Shown piece by piece: positions 7,673 through 14,585 of a stretch of 17,989 bases of DNA. The notes beneath the pieces are model-generated. The model had not been told where the DNA came from, made no database searches, and worked only from the letters and a program-made list of their open reading frames with translations. Positions within the stretch are counted from its first letter, which is position 1. Every line of letters begins with the position of its first letter. The position numbers and the translations under genes are program-made. Origin of the DNA: Aadella sp043822885 (GTDB lineage Bacteria; Omnitrophota; Gorgyraeia; Tantalellales; Tantalellaceae); contig JBDRBI010000040.1 in assembly GCA_043822885.1 (NCBI GenBank), positions 1 through 17,989 on the forward strand, given 5' to 3'.

Positions 7673-7720
7673 GCATAGAGCATAGAGCATAGAGCATAGA
7701 GCATAGAGCATAGAGCATAG
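7673..7720 (+). repeat. Perfect GCATAGA heptamer array
   Basis: Six identical GCATAGA units and a final GCATAG, starting 19 bases after the waaA stop. This is the cleanest array in the window. Since 7 is 1 modulo 3, the TAG in each unit falls in all three forward frames within three units. Confidence 0.97.
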
Positions 7721-7764
7721 TACTGTAAAAATAAAAATCGTTACCCACTGGATGACAGAGGAAA

Positions 7765-7809
7765 CATCAGTCAATATGCCATGCCCTGTGCCCTATGCGC
7801 TATGCAGCT
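7765..7809 (-). repeat. Reverse-oriented module and degenerate TATGC heptamers before lpxK
   Basis: CATCAGTCAAT (7765-7775) is the reverse complement of the ATTGACTGATG module. It is followed by units of seven: TATGCCA, TGCCCTG, TGCCCTA, TGCGCTA, TGCAGCT. CTATGC here is complementary to GCATAG of the 7673-7720 array, so the waaA-lpxK spacer is a broad inverted repeat. Confidence 0.65.
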
Positions 7810-7839
7810 TAGGCTAGCCGAACTATTTTAGGACTAAAT

Positions 7840-8889
7840 ATGAATTTTTTTTCTTTGTACATGTTATCTATCATTAAAGACAAAAGGTCGGGATTCATAC
7901 CTTTTCTTATAAAGGGTGTACTTCATGCGGTCTCATGGATATATCTTGTTTCTGTTAAAGTGATAGATCAGCTGTATGTTAAAGGCTATAGAACAGAAGA
8001 AAAGGCGGATCTTCCCGTTATCAGTGTTGGTAATATTACCCTTGGAGGTACGGGGAAAACACCGTTCACCGCGTTTCTGTCAGATCATTTCGTCGCTAAA
8101 GGTTTTAATCCCGCGATATTGATCCGTGGATACGGTAATGATGAGAACCGTATGCTGAGGGATGAGAATAAAGGAGTCTCCGTATTTTCAGGGCAAGACA
8201 GAGTAAAGAACGCTCAAGCGGCCTTAAAAAATAAAAACGATTTGATCCTGCTGGATGACGGTTTTCAGCACAGAAGAATAAAACGGGACCTGAATATCTT
8301 ACTTTTGGATGCCGCATATCCTTTCGGTAACGGACATATATTTCCCAGGGGTATTTTGAGGGAATCCATCTCTTCTATGAAACGGGCCGATATTATAGTT
8401 TTGACCAAAGTGGATATGATAGACGAGTATAACAAAGAGGTGCTTGTAAAAAAGATCGAAGCTATTATACCCGAAAAACCTATCATTATGACGAGGCACC
8501 GCATCTCATACTTAAACGATGTTACCGGAGCTATATTTCAGGCAAAGAGCCTTTTCCTGAAAAAAACATGTCTTGTAAGCGGAATAGGCGACCCGGATTA
8601 TTTTAAGTTTCTGGTTAAAGAAAAAGGCTCCAATGTCACGGTATGCTTTGACTATCCGGATCACTACGCTTACGATCAGCGGGATGTAAACCTTATCTAT
8701 AAAAGGTGCAGAGAAGAGAATATAGAAAAAATAGTTACAACAGCTAAAGATCATGTGAAATTGAGAGAGCTGGACATATCTCAGATAGAAGAAAAATTGA
8801 TCGTGGTAAATATAGTTATCAACATAATCTCCGGAGAGGAAAAACTGAATGCTAGACTTGATCGCTTCGGTCCTGGTAAGAGGACTTAG
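7840..8889 (+). CDS. lpxK: Tetraacyldisaccharide 4'-kinase
   Basis: A 349-aa membrane-associated P-loop kinase that phosphorylates the 4' position of the lipid A disaccharide. It has an N-terminal hydrophobic segment (about 20-40) and SVGNITLGGTGKTPF at 63-76 containing the Walker A loop. RGYGN follows at about 96-100, then LLDDGFQHRRIKRD (138-150) with the catalytic-site acidic residues and histidine characteristic of LpxK. PRGILRES and VLTKVD complete the core. The C-terminal half includes FDYPDHYAY and VTTAKDHVKL, typical of the family. The start is ATG 7840 after a weak AGGA. The 3' end overlaps the acyltransferase gene by 41 bp, so translation of the two is probably coupled. Confidence 0.95.
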   Translation: MNFFSLYMLSIIKDKRSGFIPFLIKGVLHAVSWIYLVSVKVIDQLYVKGYRTEEKADLPVISVGNITLGGTGKTPFTAFLSDHFVAKGFNPAILIRGYGNDENRMLRDENKGVSVFSGQDRVKNAQAALKNKNDLILLDDGFQHRRIKRDLNILLLDAAYPFGNGHIFPRGILRESISSMKRADIIVLTKVDMIDEYNKEVLVKKIEAIIPEKPIIMTRHRISYLNDVTGAIFQAKSLFLKKTCLVSGIGDPDYFKFLVKEKGSNVTVCFDYPDHYAYDQRDVNLIYKRCREENIEKIVTTAKDHVKLRELDISQIEEKLIVVNIVINIISGEEKLNARLDRFGPGKRT

Positions 8890-10234
8890 CACATTATTAT
8901 ATTTTACGCCCATAAGACTGAACCTATGGCTAGGAAGACGTATAGGTATTCTCGCGTACCTATTGAGCGGAAACAGAAAGCATATAACCTATGCGAACCT
9001 GAAGGCAGCTTTTTGCGGAGAAAAGTCGACTAAAGAAATAAAGCGTATTACGAAAGACGCGTATAGAAATATGGTGCAGATCTTTGTGGAACTACTATCG
9101 TTTAAAAAAGTAGACCGTCAATATCTCGAAAAGTTCGTCAAGGTTACCAATCCCGAATATTTGGAAGAAGCTTTGAATAGCGACCGTGGAATTGTCTTTT
9201 TATCCGCGCATTTTGGGAATTGGGAATTGGGTACGGCTAAAAGCTCGGCAAGAGGCTGTCCACTGCATCTCATCGCCCGGGATCAAAAGATGAAAAGGCT
9301 CAATGAACTGCTTAATCTGCTGCGGGAGTCCAAAGGAAATATTGTTATTCGTAAAGGAGCGGACATAAAAAATGTGTTTCGGGTATTGCATCAAGGCAAG
9401 GGGGTAGGGATGCTCGCGGATCAGAATGCCGGAGCCCATGGTATCCTTATAGACTTTTTCGGCAGACCCGCTTCAACAGTCGTAGGACCATATAGATTCG
9501 CGCAAAAAAGCGGGGCAGTTATATTGACGGCTCTTGTACACAGAGAAGAGGGGCCCTATCACAGAATAGTCTTAGGAAAACCTATGACAATAGGGAAAAA
9601 GGAAGATGTGACTCCTTATATGGCGCGTTATAATGATATTTTGGAAGAAAATATAAGGGTACATCCCGATCAATGGTTATGGATGCATAAAAGGTGGAAG
9701 CTTACTCCTCTAAAAAAGGTATTGGTCTTGAACGACGGTAAAAAAGGCCATCTAAATCAATCTTTGGCGGTAGTCGAAGAAATAAAAAAATATCGAAGAG
9801 ACGAAGGTTACAAGGAAGAACATTTAAAAGTGGATGTAGTAAATGTAAAATTCAGGAATGATCTACGTAAAGGGATATTTAGATCTCTAACACCTCTTGT
9901 GAACTCAAATTGTCAGGGAAGATTGATGTTACTCAAGTTCGCGCTGGATAAGGAAACATTCCGGGATATTACCGGAAGATATGCCGATGTTATTGTAAGC
10001 TGTGGTTCATCCTTATCCGGAATAAATAAAGTTCTGAAAAAAGAGAATTATGCCCGAAATATTACGGTATTGGATCCCGGAGCTTTAAATAGGAAAGCAT
10101 TTGATGTGATCGTAATTCCGAGACACGACGTAGAAAAAAGACACAGTGTCACCAGTCACCCCCCGCTGCCTTCTTTGAGAACATATGGCCGGGGCAGGCA
10201 GTCACCAGATCAAAAAAGGTCAAGGATAATGTAG
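8849..10234 (+). CDS. LpxL/HtrB lipid A acyltransferase fused to N-terminal half of ELM1-like domain (interrupted)
   Basis: This 461-aa frame has three parts. Residues 1-285 are a lysophospholipid/lipid A acyltransferase of the HtrB/LpxL family: hydrophobic N-terminus, catalytic H-x4-E motif H121..E126 in SAHFGNWELG, then LADQNAG, DFFGRPAST and WLWMHKRWK. Such enzymes add secondary acyl chains to Kdo-lipid A. Residues 289-430 start with VLVLNDGKKGHLNQSL and end with DVIVIPRHD, which I recognise as the first half of the ELM1-like (COG3660) family often found beside LPS genes. Residues 431-461 are translated GTCACC-type repeat, not ELM1. The second half of ELM1 continues in another frame from 10210 onward. 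ATG 8849 has AGAGGA eight bases upstream. The acyltransferase should be functional; the ELM1 part is interrupted. Confidence 0.85.
   Translation: MLDLIASVLVRGLSTLLYFTPIRLNLWLGRRIGILAYLLSGNRKHITYANLKAAFCGEKSTKEIKRITKDAYRNMVQIFVELLSFKKVDRQYLEKFVKVTNPEYLEEALNSDRGIVFLSAHFGNWELGTAKSSARGCPLHLIARDQKMKRLNELLNLLRESKGNIVIRKGADIKNVFRVLHQGKGVGMLADQNAGAHGILIDFFGRPASTVVGPYRFAQKSGAVILTALVHREEGPYHRIVLGKPMTIGKKEDVTPYMARYNDILEENIRVHPDQWLWMHKRWKLTPLKKVLVLNDGKKGHLNQSLAVVEEIKKYRRDEGYKEEHLKVDVVNVKFRNDLRKGIFRSLTPLVNSNCQGRLMLLKFALDKETFRDITGRYADVIVSCGSSLSGINKVLKKENYARNITVLDPGALNRKAFDVIVIPRHDVEKRHSVTSHPPLPSLRTYGRGRQSPDQKRSRIM
10141..10218 (+). mobile_element. GTCAC-bounded ~52-bp hairpin repeat inserted in the ELM1 coding region
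   Basis: The core CAGTCACC..GCTGCCTTCTTTGAGAACATATGG..CAGGCAGTCACC (about 10153-10206) is nearly identical to the intergenic copy at about 13105-13156 and related to that at 10842-10895. AAAAAAG occurs on both sides (10134-10140 and 10212-10218), a possible target duplication or simply A-rich sequence. The bases on either side encode adjacent parts of one ELM1 domain, and the frames differ by one base. No transposase is visible, so movement would need an outside enzyme. Confidence 0.7.
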
Positions 10235-10833
10235 TGATGACGGAATTAGCTCCGAATCTTATAGAAGCTAGCGACATAGAGAGGGGTAAGGATGAAAAGT
10301 TACGTATTGGAGTTTTGTTCGGTGGAGAAAATAAACATTTTACTTTCGGAGATGATCTTGTAAGATCCCTGTCAGCCGGTATAAAGAAAGCATGCGATGA
10401 GACCGGTGGAATTTTTAATGTTACTACATCCCGGAGAACTTCCGCCGGGAGTGAAAACATACTTTCAAAAGAATTAAAAAATGATCCAAGATGCGAAAGT
10501 TTCGTTGTAGGTAAAAATGATCAAGATGAAGATACTGTTAAAAAAATAATGCAAAAAAGCCGTGTTATCCTGGTGTCGGGAGAGAGTATATCTATGGTAT
10601 CCGAGGCGGTATCTTCCTCCAGACCGGTCCTTGTCTTCATCCCCGATAAAAAGACCAAAACGAAGACCAAATATGAAAAATTTGTCGAAAGGCTAGGGAG
10701 TGCTGGAGTTTTACGTGTAATAGAAGTAAAAGATATTCCCCGGGAAATATCCAATATCGCGGAAGGTAGGGTCGTATTTAACATTCCGGATGATAGGAAG
10801 AAGATATACGAGAAGCTGTACAAGCTATTCTAG
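10234..10833 (+). CDS. C-terminal half of ELM1-like protein (split by repeat insertion)
   Basis: A 199-aa frame whose sequence continues the ELM1-like domain left incomplete by the preceding gene: NVVMTELAPNLI, RIGVLFGGENKHFTFG, NVTTSRRTS, then LVSGESISMVSEAVSSSRPVLVF, the usual C-terminal nucleotide-sugar-like fold of COG3660. GTG 10234 overlaps the TAG of the upstream frame by one base, ATG 10237 follows, and AAGGA at 10222-10226 lies seven bases before the GTG, so re-initiation is possible. The conserved residues before the start (KKVKDNVV) lie upstream in the same frame, which argues this is a fragment of a once continuous protein. It may be a pseudogene fragment or half of a split protein. 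The biochemical role of bacterial ELM1 proteins is not settled. Confidence 0.75.
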   Translation: MMTELAPNLIEASDIERGKDEKLRIGVLFGGENKHFTFGDDLVRSLSAGIKKACDETGGIFNVTTSRRTSAGSENILSKELKNDPRCESFVVGKNDQDEDTVKKIMQKSRVILVSGESISMVSEAVSSSRPVLVFIPDKKTKTKTKYEKFVERLGSAGVLRVIEVKDIPREISNIAEGRVVFNIPDDRKKIYEKLYKLF

Positions 10834-10841
10834 TAGGTAAA

Positions 10842-10895
10842 AGTCACTCCCCGCTGTTTTCTTCGAAAACATGCAGCGGGGACAGGCAGGTCACC
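10842..10895 (+). repeat. GTCAC-bounded hairpin repeat, intergenic copy
   Basis: CCCCGCTGTTTTC (10849-10861) and GAAAAC plus AGCGGGG (10865-10870, 10875-10881) form a strong stem with loop TTC and a small ATGC bulge. GTCACT and GGTCACC bound it. It resembles the copies at 10153 and 13105. No T-run follows the stem. Confidence 0.85.
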
Positions 10896-10970
10896 GGTGA
10901 CTGGTGACTAGGTGACTGGTGACTGGTAACCGGTGACTAGGTGACTGGTGACTAGGTAACTGGTGACTAG
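10896..10970 (+). repeat. Long GGTGACT heptamer array
   Basis: About ten units of GGTGACT, with variants GGTAACC and GGTAACT and occasional single A insertions that shift the phase. TGA recurs in each GGTGACT unit. The array ends 25 bases before the next gene's ATG and carries a false upstream GTG start at 10963. Confidence 0.95.
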
Positions 10971-10995
10971 TTTATCGGTTGACAAGGCGCAAACT

Positions 10996-13098
10996 ATGAA
11001 CGTATTACAACTAATACCAAAACTGAATGTCGGGGGAGTAGAGAGGGGGGCTATAGAAGTTGCCCGTTATCTAACTCTTAACGGGCATAAAGCTGTTGTC
11101 GTTTCCGGCGGCGGTATCCTTGAAAAGAACATCGCCGCTATGGGCGCCCGGCATTATACGCTGCCCATAGGGCATAAAAACCCGTTTGTGATGTTGTTTT
11201 GCTACTTTAAGCTTATAGACATCATTAAAAAAGAGAATATCGGCCTCGTCCATGCAAGGAGCAGAATACCCGCTCTTGTGGGATATTTCGCGGCTTTATC
11301 CACTAAAAGAATATTTTTAACCACCGCGCACGGACAGTACAAAAGACATCTTATCAGCAGGGTCATGGGCTGGGGAAAACTGGTCATAGTCGCCAATGAG
11401 ACTATGGCGAGACATATGAAAGATAATTTCGAGACCCCGATACGGAAAATGCGTGTAATACCTCGGGGAGTGGATCTTAAAAGATTTTCTTATATCTCAC
11501 CGAAAGAAAAACATGACAAAAAGTTTCGCATAGGGATGATATGCAGGTTTACTCCGTTAAAAGGGCATCTGGATTTTTTGAAAGCCGCTTCTTATGTCAC
11601 GAGAAAGAAGCAGGATGTTGAAATAGTGCTTATGGGCGACAAGGCTTCGGCCAAAGAAGAATATATCAGCAAGATAGGACTTACGATACGCCGTCTTTTG
11701 CTGGATAAATTTGTCAGGTTTGTGGATAGCGATAAAAAAGTACCCGATATTCTTAAGGAATTAAATATTTTGGTGTCAGCTAACAGAGAACAAGAAGCTT
11801 TCGGAAGATCCATAATAGAAGCGCAATCCCGCGGAGTTCCCGTAGTGGCCACTAAAATAGGCGGTGTTATCGAAAACGTTAAAGACGGTGTTACGGGTCT
11901 TTTATGCGAGCCTATGGATCCATCCGATATGTCGAAGAAGATACTAAGGTATATGGAAGATCCGGATCTGTGCGAAAGAGTATCCTTATCTGCCAGAAAA
12001 TATGTCGAAGAACATTATTCCCTGGAATATACGATGAAAAAAACACTCGAGGTATATTTCGAAGCGATAAATCTGAAGAATATACTTGTATTTAAAATAA
12101 GCTCATTGGGTGATGTTATACTCTGTATTCCTTCATTAAGGGCTATCAGAAAAAGATTTCCTTTGGCGACAATAAAAGTATTGATCGATATCAGGTTTAG
12201 AGAAATACTGGACAGGTGTCCGTATATCGATGAAACGATAACATGTGATCTCGCGGGAAGAGACCGCGGCATGGAATTCATAAAACTCGCGGGCCGGCTG
12301 AGAGCGGAAGATTTTGATATATCCATAGATCTCCAAAATAACCGGAAGAGCCATATGTTGGCCTTCTTAAGTAGGATAACGGAGAGATATGGATATGATA
12401 ACGGAAAATTAAGTTTATTGCTTAACCGGAAAATAACCCCTCCCGGGATGCCCATGGGTCCGATAGAGCATCAAAGCTGCGTATTGGGACTTTTAGGAAT
12501 AACTAATGTCGAAAACAGCCTTGAGTTATGGACAAAAGAAGAAGATGATATTTGGGCGCAAAAATTTATGGAAGAGCGATGGCTAAAAAAAGACCAAAAA
12601 CTTGTGGCGATAAGCCTTTCGGCATCCAGAAAATGGGATACCAAGAATTGGGGAGTATCCCATGCCGCGGAACTTGCGGATATGCTGGCTTCACGATGCG
12701 GGATAAGGGTTGTGATCATAGGGACGGAGGAGGATAAAGATGTCGCGGACAGCTTTATGAAAAGAACGGTCGCTAAGCCGATCAATGCCGTAGGCAAGAC
12801 CGATATTTCCAGACTTATAAGTTTGATAAAAAGATGTAACGCGCTTCTCACGGGTGACAGCGCGCCGATGCATATCGCGTCCAGTATGGGAACCCCGTTT
12901 GTGGCCATATTCGGGCCGACTGATCCCATGAGGCACATAGGTCCGTCCGACAGACACAAGGTGCTGCGCAAGGACACAAAATGCGCGCCGTGTTATAGCA
13001 CGACATGTTCGAAGAATAAAAAGTGTATGCAAATGATAAAACCGGAAGAAGTGTTTGAGGCTTTGATGGAAGTGATGGACGGCGGGGCAAGGGTATAG
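10996..13098 (+). CDS. Two-domain glycosyltransferase: GT4 domain fused to GT9 (heptosyltransferase-like) domain
   Basis: A 700-aa protein. Residues 1 to about 355 are a GT-B fold GT4 enzyme: LNVGGVERGAIEVARYL, RVIPRGVDLKRF, GMICRFTPLKGH, and the E-x7-E motif in EAFGRSIIEAQSRGVPVVAT. From about 358 a complete GT9 domain follows: ILVFKISSLGDVILCIPSL, SLSASRKWDTKNW, TGDSAPMHIASSMGTPFVAIFGP, then a cysteine cluster CAPCYSTTC..C near the end. GT9 enzymes typically transfer ADP-heptose to Kdo or heptose in LPS core. The frame is open upstream to GTG 10963, but those 11 codons are translated repeat; ATG 10996 with AAGG eight bases before is preferred. Donor sugars cannot be read from sequence. Confidence 0.9.
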   Translation: MNVLQLIPKLNVGGVERGAIEVARYLTLNGHKAVVVSGGGILEKNIAAMGARHYTLPIGHKNPFVMLFCYFKLIDIIKKENIGLVHARSRIPALVGYFAALSTKRIFLTTAHGQYKRHLISRVMGWGKLVIVANETMARHMKDNFETPIRKMRVIPRGVDLKRFSYISPKEKHDKKFRIGMICRFTPLKGHLDFLKAASYVTRKKQDVEIVLMGDKASAKEEYISKIGLTIRRLLLDKFVRFVDSDKKVPDILKELNILVSANREQEAFGRSIIEAQSRGVPVVATKIGGVIENVKDGVTGLLCEPMDPSDMSKKILRYMEDPDLCERVSLSARKYVEEHYSLEYTMKKTLEVYFEAINLKNILVFKISSLGDVILCIPSLRAIRKRFPLATIKVLIDIRFREILDRCPYIDETITCDLAGRDRGMEFIKLAGRLRAEDFDISIDLQNNRKSHMLAFLSRITERYGYDNGKLSLLLNRKITPPGMPMGPIEHQSCVLGLLGITNVENSLELWTKEEDDIWAQKFMEERWLKKDQKLVAISLSASRKWDTKNWGVSHAAELADMLASRCGIRVVIIGTEEDKDVADSFMKRTVAKPINAVGKTDISRLISLIKRCNALLTGDSAPMHIASSMGTPFVAIFGPTDPMRHIGPSDRHKVLRKDTKCAPCYSTTCSKNKKCMQMIKPEEVFEALMEVMDGGARV

Positions 13099-13101
13099 AA
13101 A

Positions 13102-13180
13102 GGGTCACTCCCGGCTGCCTTCTTTTGGGACATATGGCCGGGGCAGGCAGTCACCCCCTCGGCTTCGCTCGGGACAAGCT
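13102..13180 (+). repeat. GTCAC-bounded hairpin repeat plus CCCCTCGG segment
   Basis: GGTCACTCCCGGCTGCC..GGACATATGGCCGGGGCAGGCAGTCACC (to 13156) is a third copy of the ~52-bp repeat. It is followed by CCCCTCGGCTTCGCTCGGGA and CAAGC, matching the segment at 345-370. The 13125-13331 reading frame here is only translated repeats. Confidence 0.8.
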
Positions 13181-13220
13181 AGTCACCGGTGAATTAAACG
13201 ATGCGAGAATGCGCTCCCTC

Positions 13221-13310
13221 TTGTCATCCCGGGCGAAGACCCGGGATCAAATAGGAATATTTTTATTGGGTCCCGGATATCCGCCTTCGGCGAATTCCGG
13301 GATGACGATT
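13221..13310 (+). repeat. CATCCCGG palindromic repeat
   Basis: GTCATCCCGG (13223-13232) and CCGGGATGAC (13297-13306) form a perfect 10-bp inverted repeat. It encloses CCCGGGCGAAGACCCGGG and CCGCCTTCGGCG hairpins. Palindromes of this general type are, from memory, widespread in bacterial intergenic DNA. Confidence 0.8.
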
Positions 13311-13319
13311 TTTACTTTT

Positions 13320-13352
13320 TATGAACTATGAACTACTAACTAAACTATGAAG
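13320..13352 (+). repeat. Heptamer array containing a gene start codon
   Basis: TATGAAC, TATGAAC, TACTAAC, TAAACTA and TGAAGAT in period 7. The ATG at 13347-13349, the start of the next glycosyltransferase, falls at the end of the array. The family is the reverse complement of the GTTCATA array after xerC. Confidence 0.7.
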
Positions 13353-14456
13353 ATATTACTGCTTACTACACATTTGAATATCGGCGGGATATCCGTTTAT
13401 ACGGTGGGCGCCGCTAAGTATCTTAAAAAAGAAGGGATAGAAGTGATCGCAGCTTCTTCGGGCGGTGAATTGGAAGATCTATTAGCGGAGAGCGCCGTGA
13501 CGCACATAAAGATGGGTATAAAAACTAAAGCTGAATTCGGACCCGCGCTTTTTAAAACAATACCGGCCCTTATAAGATTGATCAAAAAGGAAAAGTTCGA
13601 TCTTATACACGCGCAGACACGTGTAGCTCAGGTGGCGGCGTGTATGGCATCAAAGTTTACGGGGGTTCCGTTCGTATCTACATGTCACGGATTTTTTAGA
13701 TATAAAAAAATGTCCCGGCAGCTTTTTCCGTGCTGGGGAAGCAAGGTTATCGCTATAAGTGAAAGTGTGCGCAAACATCTTGTAGAGGACTTCAACCTTG
13801 AAGAAACCCGGGTAACAATGATCCATAACGGAATAGAGCTTGAAAAATATCAAGAAGCGCACGATGTAAAAGATAATGAGCTGAAGAAAAAAATAGGAAT
13901 AGGAGAAAAAAAAAGAGTGATAGGCGCCGTAGGAAGACTTTCCGGAGTTAAAGGGTTTAATTATTTGGTAGACGCTTTTGAAATACTGTCAAAAAAATAT
14001 ACCGATATCCATCTTCTTATAGTCGGGGAAGGTAAAGAAGAAAGGTCTCTCGCTAAGAGGATAAAAAACGCCGGATTGTCGGACAGGGTAACGATAGAGA
14101 CAAATAATATTCCTTTGGCAGGGTATTTATCTCTCATGGACATTTTTTGTCTCCCGTCGATATTAGAGGGATTAGGTCTGTCTTTAATGGAAGCCATGGC
14201 TTCAGGGAAGGCTTGTGTAGCAAGTGATATAGGAGGTATATCAGAGCTTATAATCGACGGGAAAGACGGAATACTTGTTCCTACCCGAGATCCGTCGAGT
14301 TTAGCGAAAGGAATATCTCGACTTCTTGAAGATGAAGTTTTAAGGAAAACTCTAGGCGCCAAAGCCAGGGAAAAAGCCATAGAAAACTTTTCTATTGTCG
14401 AGAGCACCAAGAAGACGATAAGGGTTTATGAAGAAGTAATTAGAGGGCGACCGTAG
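13347..14456 (+). CDS. GT4 family glycosyltransferase
   Basis: A 369-aa GT-B enzyme. The N-terminal acceptor domain begins MKILLLTTHLNIGGISVYTVGAAKYL, has IHAQTRVAQVAA and VSTCHGF, then the inter-domain HNGIELEKY. The C-terminal donor domain has IGAVGRLSGVKGFNYLVDA, LLIVGEGKEE, and the E-x7-E motif EGLGLSLMEAMASGKACVAS near residue 274, followed by GGISELIIDGKDGILV. These fit a retaining nucleotide-sugar transferase. It most resembles the GT4 half of the preceding fused gene, so it may act on the same LPS core or on O-antigen. ATG 13347 has no clear ribosome-binding site and lies in a heptamer array. The stop TAG opens the next heptamer array. Confidence 0.9.
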   Translation: MKILLLTTHLNIGGISVYTVGAAKYLKKEGIEVIAASSGGELEDLLAESAVTHIKMGIKTKAEFGPALFKTIPALIRLIKKEKFDLIHAQTRVAQVAACMASKFTGVPFVSTCHGFFRYKKMSRQLFPCWGSKVIAISESVRKHLVEDFNLEETRVTMIHNGIELEKYQEAHDVKDNELKKKIGIGEKKRVIGAVGRLSGVKGFNYLVDAFEILSKKYTDIHLLIVGEGKEERSLAKRIKNAGLSDRVTIETNNIPLAGYLSLMDIFCLPSILEGLGLSLMEAMASGKACVASDIGGISELIIDGKDGILVPTRDPSSLAKGISRLLEDEVLRKTLGAKAREKAIENFSIVESTKKTIRVYEEVIRGRP

Positions 14457-14487
14457 ACCATAGACCATAGACTATAGACAATAGACT
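14450..14487 (+). repeat. ACCATAG heptamer array including the GT4 stop codon
   Basis: ACCGTAG, ACCATAG, ACCATAG, ACTATAG, ACAATAG and ACT in exact period 7. The first TAG is the stop codon of the upstream gene. GGTATTGACCGATGTGC follows (to 14504). Confidence 0.92.
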
Positions 14488-14518
14488 GGTATTGACCGAT
14501 GTGCAATGACACTTTCCC

Positions 14519-14578
14519 GTCATTGCGACCCCCGCTGCTCCGCTTTGCGGAGCAAAGCGACGGGGGGAGGCAATCTCA
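14519..14578 (+). repeat. CATTGCGA palindromic repeat
   Basis: CGTCATTGCGA leads into a hairpin GCTCCGC (14537-14543), TTT, GCGGAGC (14547-14553) within CCCCCGCT..AGCGACGGGGG, followed by GGCAATCTC. It matches the repeat at 15694-15737 and its flanks (ACTTTCCCGTCATTGCGA is shared). Confidence 0.8.
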
Positions 14579-14585
14579 ATAATTT

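Noticed and set aside
7499..7774. 91-codon minus-strand frame with repeating MLYALCS
   Set aside because: The repeat peptide is the GCATAGA array read backwards and the rest overlaps the waaA 3' end.
10849..10881. Rho-independent terminator
   Set aside because: The stem is strong but is followed by GACAGGCAGG, not a T-run. The same holds for the CATTGCGA and CATCCCGG palindromes.
10896..10970. CRISPR-like array
   Set aside because: Units are 7 bp and directly abutting, with no unique spacers and no cas genes.
10979..10984. TTGACA as a promoter -35 box before the GT4-GT9 gene
   Set aside because: A -10 box at normal spacing would fall after the start codon, giving a transcript without the ATG.
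10963..10995. GTG start at 10963 for the GT4-GT9 gene
   Set aside because: The 11 extra codons are translated from the GGTGACT array end and spacer. ATG 10996 begins the canonical GT4 N-terminus and has AAGG eight bases upstream.
13125..13331. 68-codon plus-strand reading frame
   Set aside because: It lies wholly within dispersed repeats and palindromes and resembles no protein.
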